Shown here one piece after another: positions 26,401-35,350 of a stretch of 64,000 bases of DNA (positions within the stretch are counted from its first letter, which is position 1; the number at the start of each line of letters is the position of its first letter). Source of the DNA: Euglena gracilis. Lineage: Eukaryota > Euglenida > Euglenophyceae > Euglenales. The position numbers and the translations under genes were made by a program. The DNA is taken from NCBI GenBank assembly GCA_039621445.1, contig CP154957.1:10224409-10288408 (forward strand), given 5' to 3'. The notes beneath the pieces were generated by a model that ran no database searches, was not told the origin of the DNA, and saw nothing but the letters and a program-made list of their open reading frames with translations.

Positions 26401-26822
26401 GGGGGGAGGGGGTCCCGGGGGACTCAATTTCCCTCAACCCATTCAATTTCCCCCGAAAATGGCCAAAAATCGCGAAAATGCACCCTTTTAGAAAATTTTG
26501 GCGCCTTTGGCGCTGAAAAGTGCATCCCGCCCCTGGGGGTACCCCCCCCCAGGGGGGCTCGGCCGAACCCTCCCCGCAAGACTAAAAAAAAAAACCCCTG
26601 CCCCCACAGGGGGGGGGGCTGCAAAGTCTTAGAGAGATGTATGATATGCCACATATTTGCCTTTGTTGGACTTGGAGGACCGTGGAAAACGTTGTCACAT
26701 TTTTGGGGCTTGAATGTGAAATCAGCAGCCAATGCGTGCCAATGGCGCTTGGCAAAAACTTCGACAATCACGCGGCCAAGAGCTCCTGCCCCTCCAAGTA
26801 CAAGAATGGACTTGGTGGACAT
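16327..26822 (-). CDS. Dihydropteridine reductase (QDPR-type SDR), seven exons over 10.5 kb
   Basis: Reduces quinonoid dihydropterin with NADH to recycle tetrahydropterin cofactor; soluble SDR-fold enzyme. Minus-strand exons: E1 26822 (ATG) to about 26691; E2 25503-25427; E3 22166-22049; E3b 21242-21215; E4 20208-20120; E5 17089-16963; E6 16465-16327. E1 has the nucleotide-binding motif LGGAGALG after a strand (SILV). E3 has NVAGGWAGG and a MFSQSVMSS helix. E4 has GGTPTMLAYGMAK with the catalytic Tyr/Lys. E5 has LPVTLDTPMNR, and E6 has STWTP and NGSLVTMVT. Order and spacing follow the family closely, and the exons give about 230 residues against about 240 in animals. E2-E6 join in phase only if E2 and E5 end at GA donors. 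E1's 3' end is uncertain. A short last exon is not found. E3b (28 bp) rests on phase and weak similarity. Confidence 0.88.
16603..16676 (+). repeat. CA/CGCA microsatellite
   Basis: Mixed CA and CGCA array in the QDPR intron between E5 and E6. Confidence 0.85.
17432..17985 (+). repeat. ATGT tetranucleotide microsatellite, about 550 bp
   Basis: Long (ATGT)n array with an internal ATGC block (17586-17620), short irregular parts around 17765-17850, then a second pure ATGT tract. It lies in the QDPR intron between E4 and E5. The M-Y-V-C and I-H-T-Y frames of 100-280 residues across it are artefacts. Confidence 0.98.
18030..18620 (+). repeat. CCGG-rich low-complexity block (GGCCC/CGGCC)
   Basis: Nearly pure G+C made of GGCCCGGCC-like words with no stable period. 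It is open in several frames on both strands only because stop codons are rare at such composition. Confidence 0.85.
18631..19320 (+). repeat. Tandem repeat, unit about 200-209 bp, about three copies
   Basis: Copies begin near 18642, 18841 and 19050 at GTCNNCGGGTGGGTC. Each runs GTGCAGTTCCCC, TTTTGG.TAA, ATCGATTTTT, a CCCGGAAGGC segment, AAATGGCCAA, TCCTGTGGGAAC, then ATACAGGCCACTTGGGGGTC. The third copy diverges after AATTTTCAAAAAATCG and runs into a related gene-free sequence. It lies in a QDPR intron. Confidence 0.85.
19558..19715 (+). repeat. ATGT microsatellite, degenerate
   Basis: Second ATGT array in the QDPR E4-E5 intron, breaking down towards its 3' end (ATGC, ATACATG and ACAT interruptions). 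Confidence 0.95.
20233..20905. repeat. C/G-rich inverted pair starting with CAGGGTT(C/T)GATATAAGG
   Basis: CAGGGTTCGATATAAGG at 20233 and CAGGGTTTGATATAAGG near 20786 stand in the same direction, but the C/G-rich sequences that follow are inverted copies of one another: 20254-20325 (GTCCGGACC, CTGCGGGCCAGGAGG, ACACCCCCCCACCTAAAC) against 20813-20900. A third CAGGGTTCGATATAAGGAGGG stands at about 41350 with a similar GTACGGGGTTCAGGTGGGGG continuation, so this is a mobile family. Confidence 0.65.
20637..21043. mobile_element. TIR element ending in GGGACAG...TTAAGGACCGCCC
   Basis: The left end reads GGGACAGCGGAG, a T-run, GCTTAAGGACCGCCC. The right end is its inverted counterpart, GGGCGGTCCTTAAG, an A-rich run, CTGTCCC. 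The same terminal sequence occurs alone at 54576-54650 and 55847-55886. No target duplication identified. It contains the second CAGGGTTTGATATAAGG copy, so one element has nested in another. Confidence 0.6.
22910..23150. repeat. Fold-back built from CTAAATGACCC
   Basis: CTAAATGACCC (about 22970), GGGTCATCTAGGGGGG, GGGGGTCATTTAG, then CTAAATGACCCCCCC, CTAGATGACCCCCC and GGGGTCATTTAG again: alternating inverted copies of one 12-18 base word. Such DNA would extrude as a multi-armed hairpin. No coding potential. Confidence 0.75.
24352..24761. mobile_element. Fold-back element with TACCGTAC/poly-C ends
   Basis: The ends are inverted: TACCGTAC, a C-run, GAGTTAGTCACC on the left and GGTGACTAATCG, a G-run, TAGGTACGGTA on the right. 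GAGTTAGTCACCC...TGTTAGTCACCCTTGG appears twice in direct order (about 24373 and 24599). The right poly-G is about 25 bases long. Lies in the QDPR intron between E2 and E3. Confidence 0.65.
25177..25282 (+). repeat. (GGT)n microsatellite, about 35 units
   Basis: Pure GGT array about 140 bp from QDPR exon 2. The poly-Pro, poly-Gly and poly-Val frames across it are artefacts. Confidence 0.97.
26380..26600 (+). mobile_element. hAT-like MITE with CAGGGTTTTT...AAAAACCCCTG ends
   Basis: A 221-bp element in QDPR intron 1. CCCCCAC lies on both sides (26373-26379 and 26601-26607), which could be part of an 8-bp duplication blurred by the C-run. Internal order: CCATTCAATTTC, AAAATGGCC, a GGCGCCTTTGGCGC hairpin (26500-26515), GGGGGGCTCGGCC, then GACT and an A-run. 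Relatives lie at 8083-8279 and, less clearly, near 63500-63737. Confidence 0.65.
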
Positions 26823-27159
26823 GGAACACAACAAAAAAAAACAACTGCAAATTAAATGTGAAATATCAGAAACATGAACTTTACAAGTTGAGTGATCGTA
26901 AAATTTGACAACGCTTTTTCCTGCGACCCTCTTTGGAGATTGGCCAGGACCCCCCGCACCCCCTCTCCCCCTCCACTATGCCTGGCAACAAAAACACCAA
27001 AAAAATTCACCCCCCTCCCTCCCATCCCGCGCGGGCGCGCGCGCGCGGTTTGTGAGGTTTTCTGAATTACGGGGGTCAGGTGCGCGTTTTGGCCAGGTCC
27101 AGCCCCCCCCCCCTCGCGCGACCGATTGCGTGGCCGCTCCCCCCCCCCCCCCTCGACCC

Positions 27160-27392
27160 CCCCCTCCCCCCTCTGTGCCTTGCTTCCCCAAGAACAAACA
27201 TCCGCGAAACAAAATTGCAACTTTTTTTGAGGCCCAAAAATGGCCAAAAATGGCCATTTTCGGACATAAAATGGCAAATTTGGGGCGCGTGCGGTCCAAA
27301 GAGTATTTTTTTTTGATTAAAAATGGCCCCAAAACGGCCAAAAATGACCACTTTTGGACCCGAAAAACACCGAAATGTAGTCGCCCTCGGGG
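27160..27392 (+). mobile_element. Decayed copy of the GGAGGCTAGGC MITE family
   Basis: Follows the middle of 32207-32678 closely: GAGGCCCAAAAATGGCC, CATTTTCGGACATAAAATGG, CAAATTTGGGGC, AAAATGACCACTTTTGG, ACCCGAAAAACACCG. It starts after CTCTGTGCCTTGCTT, which matches CACTGTGCCTAGC in the intact copies. The termini are lost and the family 1 hAT relic abuts it. Confidence 0.65.
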
Positions 27393-27640
27393 GCTGTGAT
27401 GGAGGAAGCTGTGATGAGGGGGGAAAATGAAGGGATAGGTGAGCTGGGTAGCCCAATTGGCTGGCCAGGCCTCCGGCCGGGCTGGACCCAACTTTTTTTT
27501 TTCACTTGTCACCCCCCCCCCCCCCGGGGGGGCGGCTCCAGCTCGAATTTGGGCTGCTGGCTGGATTTAAGCTGCTGGCTGGCTGGACCCCCCCCGGGGG
27601 ATGGGGTACCCTCCGGCTTAAAAAAAAAAAAGAAAACCCC
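27393..27640 (+). mobile_element. Truncated copy of hAT-like family 1
   Basis: Matches the right half of 388-873 (GTGATGGAGGAAGCTGTG..GAGGGG, GGATAGGTGA, CCAATTGGCTGGCCAG, GGCTGCTGGCTGGATTT, CCCTCCGGCTTAA). Its right end has an A-run before ACCCCTG. The left end is missing. Confidence 0.75.
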
Positions 27641-28260
27641 TGGGCCGCATCCTTCAAGCTCGAGCTCGTGAGTACGTGAGCCGTCCTACGGAGGAAAGTT
27701 GGCTTGGAACCTCTCCCCCTCAGGAAGCGCAGAACTCAAGGGGGGTGCGTCGGGTTGCGGGGGGGGGGGGGGGGGGGGTGGGGGGCTGGGGGGGGGGGGG
27801 AATCAATTTTTCTAGGACTAAAAATAGGAATTGCCAAGCCCCAAAATTTGGATGATGTCACCACAAATTAGGAATTTCCACACATCAAATTTGGATTTTG
27901 GTCCCAAATTAGGCATCTCCAACCCAAAAAATCTGACCCATTGCGGAATATAAAACGAGTTGGAACGTCTTGCCGCGCCCTAAATCGAAACGCAACTCGC
28001 AACGTTTTGGAAATCTGGCAGCTGCCAGCTCCACCATTTGCCTTTCGCAAGACCACCACAGGGGCAACTGTTGACAAATGTTTCCCCAAACAAAATTGAG
28101 TGGGCTGCTGGGGTTTCCCGAGGTGCGGCGGCAGCCGCAGAACAGAGAAAAAAAATCGTCACTCCCAATTGTCTCTGCCCATTTCCGCTTGTCCCTGCCC
28201 TCCCCCTGTACCTCAGACTTTCGCTTCTGTATATGGCCCTACTCCAACCTTCAATTCCAG

Positions 28261-28360
28261 TAGGCTGTGCCATTGGTCGGTGGACTTAGTAAGTCCCAAT
28301 TGTCTGAGAGAAGGTTCCTGCAGTGGTGGGGCGAACCGAGTCCCCCGACCAGTGGCACAG
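28261..28360. repeat. Hairpin with 20-bp arms
   Basis: TAGGCTGTGCCATTGGTCGG at about 28261 is mirrored by CCGACCAGTGGCACAGCCTA at about 28338, with one mismatch and a loop of about 57 bases. Confidence 0.75.
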
Positions 28361-28420
28361 CCTACCAGGGGTGTAGAAGTAATTTTTTCTCGGGGGGGGG
28401 GCGAGATCCTTGGAGGCGTG

Positions 28421-30110
28421 CGGACGGACGGACGGACGGACGGACGGACGGACGGCTAGAGAAAATTCCTTTCACCTGGACGGACGGCTGGACAGGGTGC
28501 ATTTTGGCTGGACGGACGGACGGCTGGGTTGGTCTCAAAATCGCGAAAGGTCTAGCGCAGGCGACGACGCCCGGTATTTCCTAATTGTGTCGGAAAAGTG
28601 TTTCTCCCTCTTGGAATTCCTTGTTTATCTTTATTATGACTTCAGGTACAAGCTATTTGAAGAATAAGGAATGCATTCATCATTCAGGATTTTTTGAACA
28701 TTGAAGCACGTACGCCCATCTTAAAGTGTCTTTTGAACAATGATTGTACTGGTCTTTTCTAGTGCATCTGGACCACTTTAAAAAATTTGGCATTTTCTCC
28801 AAAATTTGGTCCGCTGGGTGACAATTTTGAGTCCCACCCTCTTGTGTGGCATGTCTTCTGTTGGGCGTTCTCTGAGCGTTCTCATGGTATTCTGGTCGTG
28901 TTTTACAGTTTTGGAACTTTTGCTGCCATTTCACAGAGCTCCAGCTGCAGATCTGTGTCTTGGGCCTGGTGATTTGGGGACATTTTGGCCTTGCATTCTG
29001 TGTTTTCTTGCCTTGCAATTTACTTTCCTTCGCCTTCAAACTGTAATTCTGTAAATTGAATCCCCGAACTGCCATTGCGTGATTTTTTTTTGTGTTTTTT
29101 TCTTTTTTTTGTCTTTCATGTCATCCTTTACTCACAGGTTGAAGCAAAAGATGAACCAAGAAGAGACGAAGAGTAATGAAGTGGAAGGATTGAAGGATGA
29201 AGGATTTTAAACTGTTTTTGTCAGGGTCCTTTGGTATTTTACAGAAAAACACAGGACCCTGTTGCTGTAAACTGTGCTCTCTTCTTTGTTGCAATGTTCA
29301 CCATTGCTTTCTGCCTTTGCAGTTCAACAAGGTTGTTTGCTTGTTTTTTGCCAAGGGCATTTGAAAAAGGCTTTGTTCTAGCGTTCTTGTTCTGAAACCG
29401 TGTTTGGGCCGATTTCGAGACTTTAAAAGTCTTAAATCTTCGCCCAAAACACGGTTTCAAACAAGAACAGTGTTTTGGGCCAAGGTTTTAGGGGGGCCCA
29501 GGGGCGACCACGGCGCCTTCGGCGCCGCGGTCCCCGCCCCTGGGCTCCCCCTAACTCTTGGCCCAAACACAGTTCTTGACACAGAAAACATTCTGTCGAG
29601 CCCCCCCCCCCCCCGTTTGGTGCAATCTTGGGCCAGACCTTGGGGCATTTTGGGACCAACGTCTTGGTTATAGTTCTTAAAGAATTCTTTCAGACTGCCC
29701 CAGTTTGGGAAGCACTTTCAGCGCCACAGGTGGGAACCAGTTTTGGTGCCGCACGTGGGGACCAGTTTTTTTGGGGGGGCCTCCGGCAGGTTTCTTTTTT
29801 TGTCCGGAGCACCCACGGGATAAAGCGAACAGGCGGGCATTTCGGTCCGAACATTTAGCACGTTGACGTTGTGCGAGCAAACTGTGGCACGGGCGAACTT
29901 ACACCCTTCCAAAAACACGAACATTTTTCCCCTGCTCCAGAAATGGCTGCGTGCGTGCGGGTACGTATTGTTTGGTCTGGATAGCCGGGCGGCTAGCGAA
30001 AGTGGCTTTCATCTGGACGGACAGCTAGAGGCAGGCATGTTGGCCGGCTAAGTTGGTCTGCCAGCCGGCTAGGTTGGTCCGGCCAGCCGGCTAGGTTGGT
30101 CCGGCCAAAC
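28421..30110 (+). repeat. Two related CGGA/GGCTAG segments 1.5 kb apart
   Basis: 28421-28540 holds (CGGA)n, then GGCTAGAGAAA, TTCACCTGGACGGACGGCT and GGCTGGGTTGGTC. 29985-30058 holds GGCTAGCGAAA, TTCATCTGGACGGACAGCT and GGCTAAGTTGGTC. The second segment continues into three copies of a 25-bp unit with CCGGCTAGGTTGGTC (30048-30110). Confidence 0.65.
29382..29585. repeat. Fold-back cluster on GTGTTTTGGGC / CAAGAAC arms
   Basis: GTTCTTGTTCTGAAACCGTG (29382) pairs with CACGGTTTCAAACAAGAAC (ending about 29467). CAAGAACAGTGTTTTGGGCC then pairs with GGCCCAAACACAGTTCTTG (to about 29580), around a core GGCGCCTTCGGCGCC (29512-29526). Two adjacent hairpins share the same arm sequence. Confidence 0.75.
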
Positions 30111-33100
30111 CTCCCTTGACAGATGCCTAATGTAACCATTGTTTTTTTTTCGCCGCCCGAAGGGCGGCAAGACGGTAGCGCTTTTTGAAAGATGGCAATG
30201 AAGGGTATTGTTCGGATAATTTTGCGAATGCGCATGGAACATACCACTTAGTGTACCATAGGTACCATGCAAATTCGGGGAATCGCGATTGCGCGAATGG
30301 TGATGCGGTTGCGCATGTGGGGGTGAGGTATCACATGGTTGCACCATTGGTGCTACTAAGCGAATTTGGGGGGTATGACCAATACCCGGTGTGGGGGTGC
30401 GGATCATACCACGAATTAGTTCGGATTCCCGAATCTCTTGATTTAAGAGGGGGGTGGGTCTGGTTTTCGCTTGAAAACCCGACTCATCATCCGAAAACTC
30501 GTCCCTTGGGACTAGTAATGCTAATGGGGGGACCACCGCATGAGCGGAAACGCGATTTGGTGGCAATGTGCCTGTGGACTCGGGGATTGGTGCGCGAATA
30601 GCGCTTTTTGAGCTGGAAGATGTGGCAAGTGTGCCAACCATACCCGATTGCGGGTTTTGGTGGATGGAACGCATTTGTGCGTGAATTTGGTCCAAATTTG
30701 TTGCAAACTCATGCACACTTTGCTCCAAATGGTCAACAACCTGCCAATTGTCGGTTATCCGACCCACATCCTCCTGCAAACGCTTAATCCGCCTACGGTA
30801 TGAGGGTAACTCATCTAAAAGCGGGATTTTGTCGGAAATTGACTGAAATTCGTGCAAAATTGCACCAAAACCAGTGTCCAATTCCTGTACTCTTGTCACC
30901 AAAGTGCGCATCGCACTGGAAATGTTCTCCAATTTTGGAGATGGCTTGGTGGGTTGGTCCGAATGCGGATCTTTGACTTTTTCAGCCATTGGCTGTTCCT
31001 GCAATAGCGCGATAAGGTCATTTTGCAGTTTTGTGACATCCTGCTTTACCGTTTTCTCGGTGTTCATGAGACTATCACAAAATCCTTGCATGATTTGGTG
31101 GTTTTCCGCGCGCATTTCAGCGCGAATCTGGTCCAAGTGTGTGTTTGGGAGTGTGGGGGTAGGTGTCGGTGACGGCAATGTGTTTTGGGGTGTGATTGCA
31201 CCTGAAGCATTTTTGTGCTGATTTCTTGCATGCATTTGTGCAAATCCGCTATCGCGGTTTGAATGCCGGTAACATCCGGGATCCTACCAGCTACTTCCGC
31301 ATAGCGGGTATGCAACTTGGCCAATGAGGCTTCAATGTTACCAACATCCTGTTGTAACTGTTTGTGCAAATCGGACATGGTGGCCTTGAGTCCGCTAATA
31401 TCCGGTGTTGGTGCACGGGTTACCGCATTGCGGTTCTGCAAATCCGCGATTGCGGTCCGGAATTCCATTGTGTCATTCTGCCACTGTTGTTGCAAATTGT
31501 CAATCCTACTCGCGATATTCGCGATTTGGGTTTGAAAACTCGCAATTTCAGCGGGAATTTCACCACAATGGCATGATTTCTGCTCCAATCGGGAAAGTCT
31601 TTCCTCCAATTGTTGCACATACGTGCGGGGGGCAAAACTTTCATTGGCTTGGGCAGAAAAGTGGGCAAAATTCGCGGAATCACCGCTCAACTGGAAAATG
31701 CGCTGTTGCGCTTCTTGAAATGTGGATGCAAGTGTGGAGAATTGCTCCAATGTGATAAATTGTCCCAAATCGGGATTTTTGATGGGGGGTTCCTGCAACT
31801 TTTGCTGCAATCGTGGAAGAATTGCCGTAATTGGCTCCAATTGATGGGATAAAGCTTGCAAACTATGTTGCATGTTGGAGAAAATCGCATCATTGCGGGA
31901 TTGTGTTTCACACATGGCTTCACTCACTTTTTGGAAGTGTTGTGGCAAATGTGCCTGCGAATGTGTGTCCAAACCTTGACGCAAAGTTGCTAGGTCCACA
32001 TTGGTGGATTGAAAATTTGTTTGGCAATATTCACCAACATCACGCACATAACTCCAAAGGTAATCGAGCTTGTGTTCTACAACCTTTTGGTTGTTTTCAT
32101 CAAAATCCAAAACCTTGTTAAGTGTCATAGCGCAATCCGCTACACAAGTGTGGACATGGGAGATTTGCCGCGTTAGCGGGTGGTCCACTGGAAGATTTGC
32201 GACTATGGAGGCTAGGCGCGCCGCTCGGGGGGGTCCGGGACCCCCCCCCTCCCCCCCCCTGCGCGGCCCCTGCGCGGCCGCCCGCGCGGCCGCTCGCCCC
32301 CCCCTGGACCCCCCCCTCCCCCCACTGTGCCTAGCATAGCCAAGAAAAAATTTTTTTGGTGAAAAAATCGCGATTTTTTGAGGCCCAAAAATGACCAAAA
32401 ATGACCATTTTCGGACACAAAATGGCAAATTTGGGGGCCGTGCACTTTGCGCGCGGCCAAAAAAGCACTTTTTTGGTCAAAAATGGCCCAAAAATGGCAA
32501 AAAATGACCACTTTTTGGACCCGAAAATCACCGATTTTAGGATGCTTTCCGCACCCCGCAAGCGGACCGGACGCCCTCGGACCCCCCTCCCCCCCCCCCC
32601 CCACGCGGCGGCCGGCCCCGGACGGCAGCATCGCCCCCCCCTGGACCCCCCCCCTCCCCCCACTGTGCCTAGCCTCCTATGCGCTGAATCACGGTAATGG
32701 GTTGAGGGGAAATATTTTCCAACTCTTCCGCATCACTGCTCATAGATTCTGTGGGACTTGTATAAGCCGGAATTGTCAAACGCATCTCTGGGTGCCATGG
32801 CAATGCCGGAAAAGAACCCGTATCGGGTGGTGCGGGCAATTGTCCAATCGAACTTGTGGGGGGAAGCATAGGGGGGGGGCTGAAAGAAACATGGTGTTTC
32901 TAACCCACCCTCAACAAAAAGTTGCCGTGGCGTATCCGCCTCAGAGTCAAATGTGCCTATCGGCACCAGTGCGAGATCTCGCCGAGGTGAATGGGTGTTA
33001 GCCGATCGGCTTTCCAACAAAAGGGGTTGTGCCTGTTGGGCATGGGGTTGCTCTATAGAGCTTGACACCGATAGGTGTGGGGGTGCCCATCGGGCGGGGG

Positions 33101-33293
33101 GAGGATTACTCGACACAGACACCGATAGGTATGACACACGCGGGGAAGGAGGATTACCTGTAAAACGAGTCAATGTTTGAGTACCCCTATGGGGTTGAGG
33201 ATGCTCATTAGAGCTAGTCAATGATGCCGCAGGTTCAAGTCCTCGAAGTGAACCAATCAATGCAGCGTAGTCAATGGGAGTTGTGCTCTGCAT
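30069..33293 (-). pseudogene. Broken coiled-coil protein gene, probably retroelement ORF1/gag-like
   Basis: Four consecutive minus-strand pieces read as one protein: A 33293 (ATG) to about 32882, Ser/Pro-rich; B 32869-32679; C 32206 to about 31235; D about 31235-30069. A and B are offset at a run of nine C's, B and C are separated by the 472-bp MITE at 32207-32678, and C and D are offset near a run of five A's. C and D hold long heptad-like stretches rich in Leu, Gln and Asn (for example LEERLSRLEQK, DLHKQLQQDVGNIEASL). D ends with a Ser/Pro/His-rich tail. Total about 1,000 residues. No zinc knuckle, protease or polymerase is visible, so gag/ORF1 is inferred only from composition and the nearby retroelement. 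A normal host coiled-coil gene is the alternative. If the offsets are sequencing errors in homopolymers, only the MITE breaks it. Confidence 0.55.
32207..32678 (-). mobile_element. GGAGGCTAGGC MITE, copy 1, inside the coiled-coil gene
   Basis: A 472-bp element starting GGAGGCTAGGCGCGCC and ending GTGCCTAGCCTCC. TAT lies directly outside both ends, read as a 3-bp target duplication. Removing the element and one TAT leaves the coiled-coil frame open and in phase. Inside are C/G runs, GCGCGGCCGC words, an internal CACTGTGCCTAGC and AAAATGGC/GCCAAAAA words. No ORF of its own. Confidence 0.85.
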
Positions 33294-34265
33294 TTTTGAA
33301 GCAAAAACACAAAAACCAAGTGTAACTTGTGGTGTAAAATGCAGAAACAAGTACAAAAAGAGGGAATAGTATAAAAAGTAAGCAGAGACCCAAACTCTGA
33401 GGTTTGAAGCAGCGTATACTGCGAACTGTCAGAGGACGTGTCCGTGCGTACGGCTTTGGCCGGAAACGGCTTGTAGTGCCTGTAATCGCCTATAGGCGAG
33501 GCACCACTCGACCGTTTGCGGTCAGAAGGATCGAAAACCTAAACTGCTACCAAGTGTACGTCCAACCCTTTTCCTCACTTTCGGCCTTTGGTGCGCAAGG
33601 TAAAAAGTTGGAGTAACAAAAGGAAAAATAAAATAACATAAAAGTTGTAGGCCCTTTTCCCCAATTAAGAGGCAGAGCACAAGGCAGGGGAGAAGCCCTA
33701 TGGGCTACGACAATGCAAAGTGCCAAGTGACTTGGCTGTCCTTTCAGGACTTCAAATGAAAACAAATCAAACTTGAAATTCAAGTAAGACAAAGTGAAAG
33801 AACAAAATAGAAAATAGAATACCACCTGTGGAGAGGAGAACCAGAATAAGGATTAGGTATTCCTAATTCAGGCCGTTGGCCATCTTTAGGAATACCACCT
33901 AGCATAGTACTGTGTATGGGGCTCAGAGCTATATCTGGCCGTAGGCTTATACCTGTTGATAGCTGTGTGGGGGGTGGGGGGTGTTTGGAGTACACACCAC
34001 ACACAACCCCCACCCTCTTTTGCTTTTCCTTTGGAAACATCCAACATCTTTCCTTTGGGAGCGTCCACTTCAATGTTCACTTCAAATAAATACAAATTTT
34101 CTGGAAAGCCTTGAACGAATGAAATCAAACCAGCACCCCACAATGCCCCCAACATACACCCCACAGTACCCTACACTCATGTGTGGGGTGTCCAATACAT
34201 GCCATACGTGATCAAACAACAAAAGAATAATCAAAAGGGAATAAAAATCATGATTAGGTAAAAAA
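33294..34265. other. No supported exon
   Basis: Between the minus-strand coiled-coil start and the plus-strand retroelement tail. Several short frames exist on both strands. No reverse-transcriptase YADD-type motif was seen upstream of the tail, so the retroelement is 5'-truncated. A B-box-like GGTTCAAGTCC at 33232-33242 has no matching tRNA fold. Confidence 0.5.
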
Positions 34266-34267
34266 AG

Positions 34268-35241
34268 ATGCTAAAATTTATCATACACAGTACCATGGCC
34301 TTACGGCTGCCTGGTACACACCATGACTCGCCGTCCACCATCGGTTTGGGTGCCCTTGTGGCCTTGACTAGCCCGACCCACCTCACAAAAGCCCTAGTCC
34401 AAATGCCATGGAAAGGTTCCAGCCCAGGGGTGCAACCAGCCCTCAGGGAGGGAGGAGCCCCGAAGGAATAAGCGCTGATGCTGTACGCTTTGCAAGCCAA
34501 TGCCAACCACACGCTATGGCATGGGTCGCTTTGACACCATCTCAAGGACTCCACACCCTGTTACCCACGGCTGAATTCCGCTGCACACTTCGTTGGTCCC
34601 TCGGAATGACTCTCACACCAATGGAATCCGATCCCAACCTCTGTCCCAAATGCTTTGGACAATCAGATTTTCTCGGACACCACCTCGTTTGCTGCAAATC
34701 AAACTTCATTACCCGGCGGCACGGGGCTGTCCAAGATTTTCTGACAACCACAACACAGAAGGCAGGATTCACAGCCCGTAAGGAACAACGAGCTGATGAC
34801 CGTTCCCGGCCTGGGGACATCTTCATTCCTCGCTTGGACAGTGATGGACCCGTTGCAGTGGATGTGACAATCCGCCACACCCTTGCGCAAAGTCATCCGC
34901 TGCGGAGTGCAGAGAGCCTTTCACAATGGCAAACACGTCAGGAAGCGGAAAAGCATGCCAAATATGATGCAACATGCCAACGACTGGGCTGGCGGTTGAT
35001 GCCATTCGTCATGGATTGCTACGGGGGCATGGGACAGGAAGCGCGCTCCTTGATGGCCACCCTCCTCAAGGCCCTTCTGGGGCAGCGGGAAGGGTGGCAA
35101 CGGCGGGCCGCAGAAGCAGACATTTGGCAAGGCCTGTCCTTCACACCAATCAGAGAAATCAGCAGACAGCTCGTTTGGAGCTTGTATTCTTCCAAAGATG
35201 AGATCACCCTGTCTTCCGCCCACTCACCATGTTCTGTCTGA
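34268..35241 (+). pseudogene. 3' fragment of a non-LTR retrotransposon polyprotein (zinc knuckle plus endonuclease-like tail)
   Basis: The 5' part (34268-34471) reads in one frame (LPGTHHDSPSTIGLGAL, a thumb-like region), and the rest (from about 34465) in another to a TGA at 35239, so one frameshift lies near 34465. The second part has CPKC..9..HHLVCC (zinc-binding), RRHGAVQDF, RKEQ, RPGDIFIP and VAVDVTIRH, then a helical tail ending with ISRQLVWSL. This order (C2HC, RH, KE, RPxD, DVT) is typical of the C-terminal endonuclease-like part of many protist and animal non-LTR elements. I infer a PD-(D/E)xK-like fold but cannot confirm activity. The reverse-transcriptase domain is absent. Confidence 0.7.
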
Positions 35242-35350
35242 AGGCCTTTGAGCTCTCAACAAAATAACCAACATTTACCTCTCACCTGCCGTTAGCACCC
35301 CAAGTTCAGATTACAAAATGAGCAAAGAAGGCACAACTCAGTAACCCCTA

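Larger units (their letters stand above)
27700..30060. other. No supported exon; short fold-backs and small repeats
   Basis: AT-rich to mixed DNA. It contains a long poly-G (about 27758-27798), the hairpin at 28261-28360, a CGGA array (28421-28455) and the fold-back at 29382-29585. A 131-residue minus frame (29075-28680), rich in Lys, Gln and Asn, has no recognised motif or splice support. Confidence 0.5.

Noticed and set aside
27000-27512. Frames of 120-180 residues across C/G runs (27.0-27.5 kb; similar at 32.2-32.7 and 35.4-35.8 kb)
   Set aside because: They translate the MITE family and poly-C/G runs; they do not share one frame between copies.
28680-29075. 131-residue minus frame rich in Lys, Gln, Asn
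   Set aside because: No motif or splice support; the composition follows the local base bias.
33232-33242. tRNA-type B box GGTTCAAGTCC
   Set aside because: No cloverleaf arms, anticodon loop or A box at the right distance.
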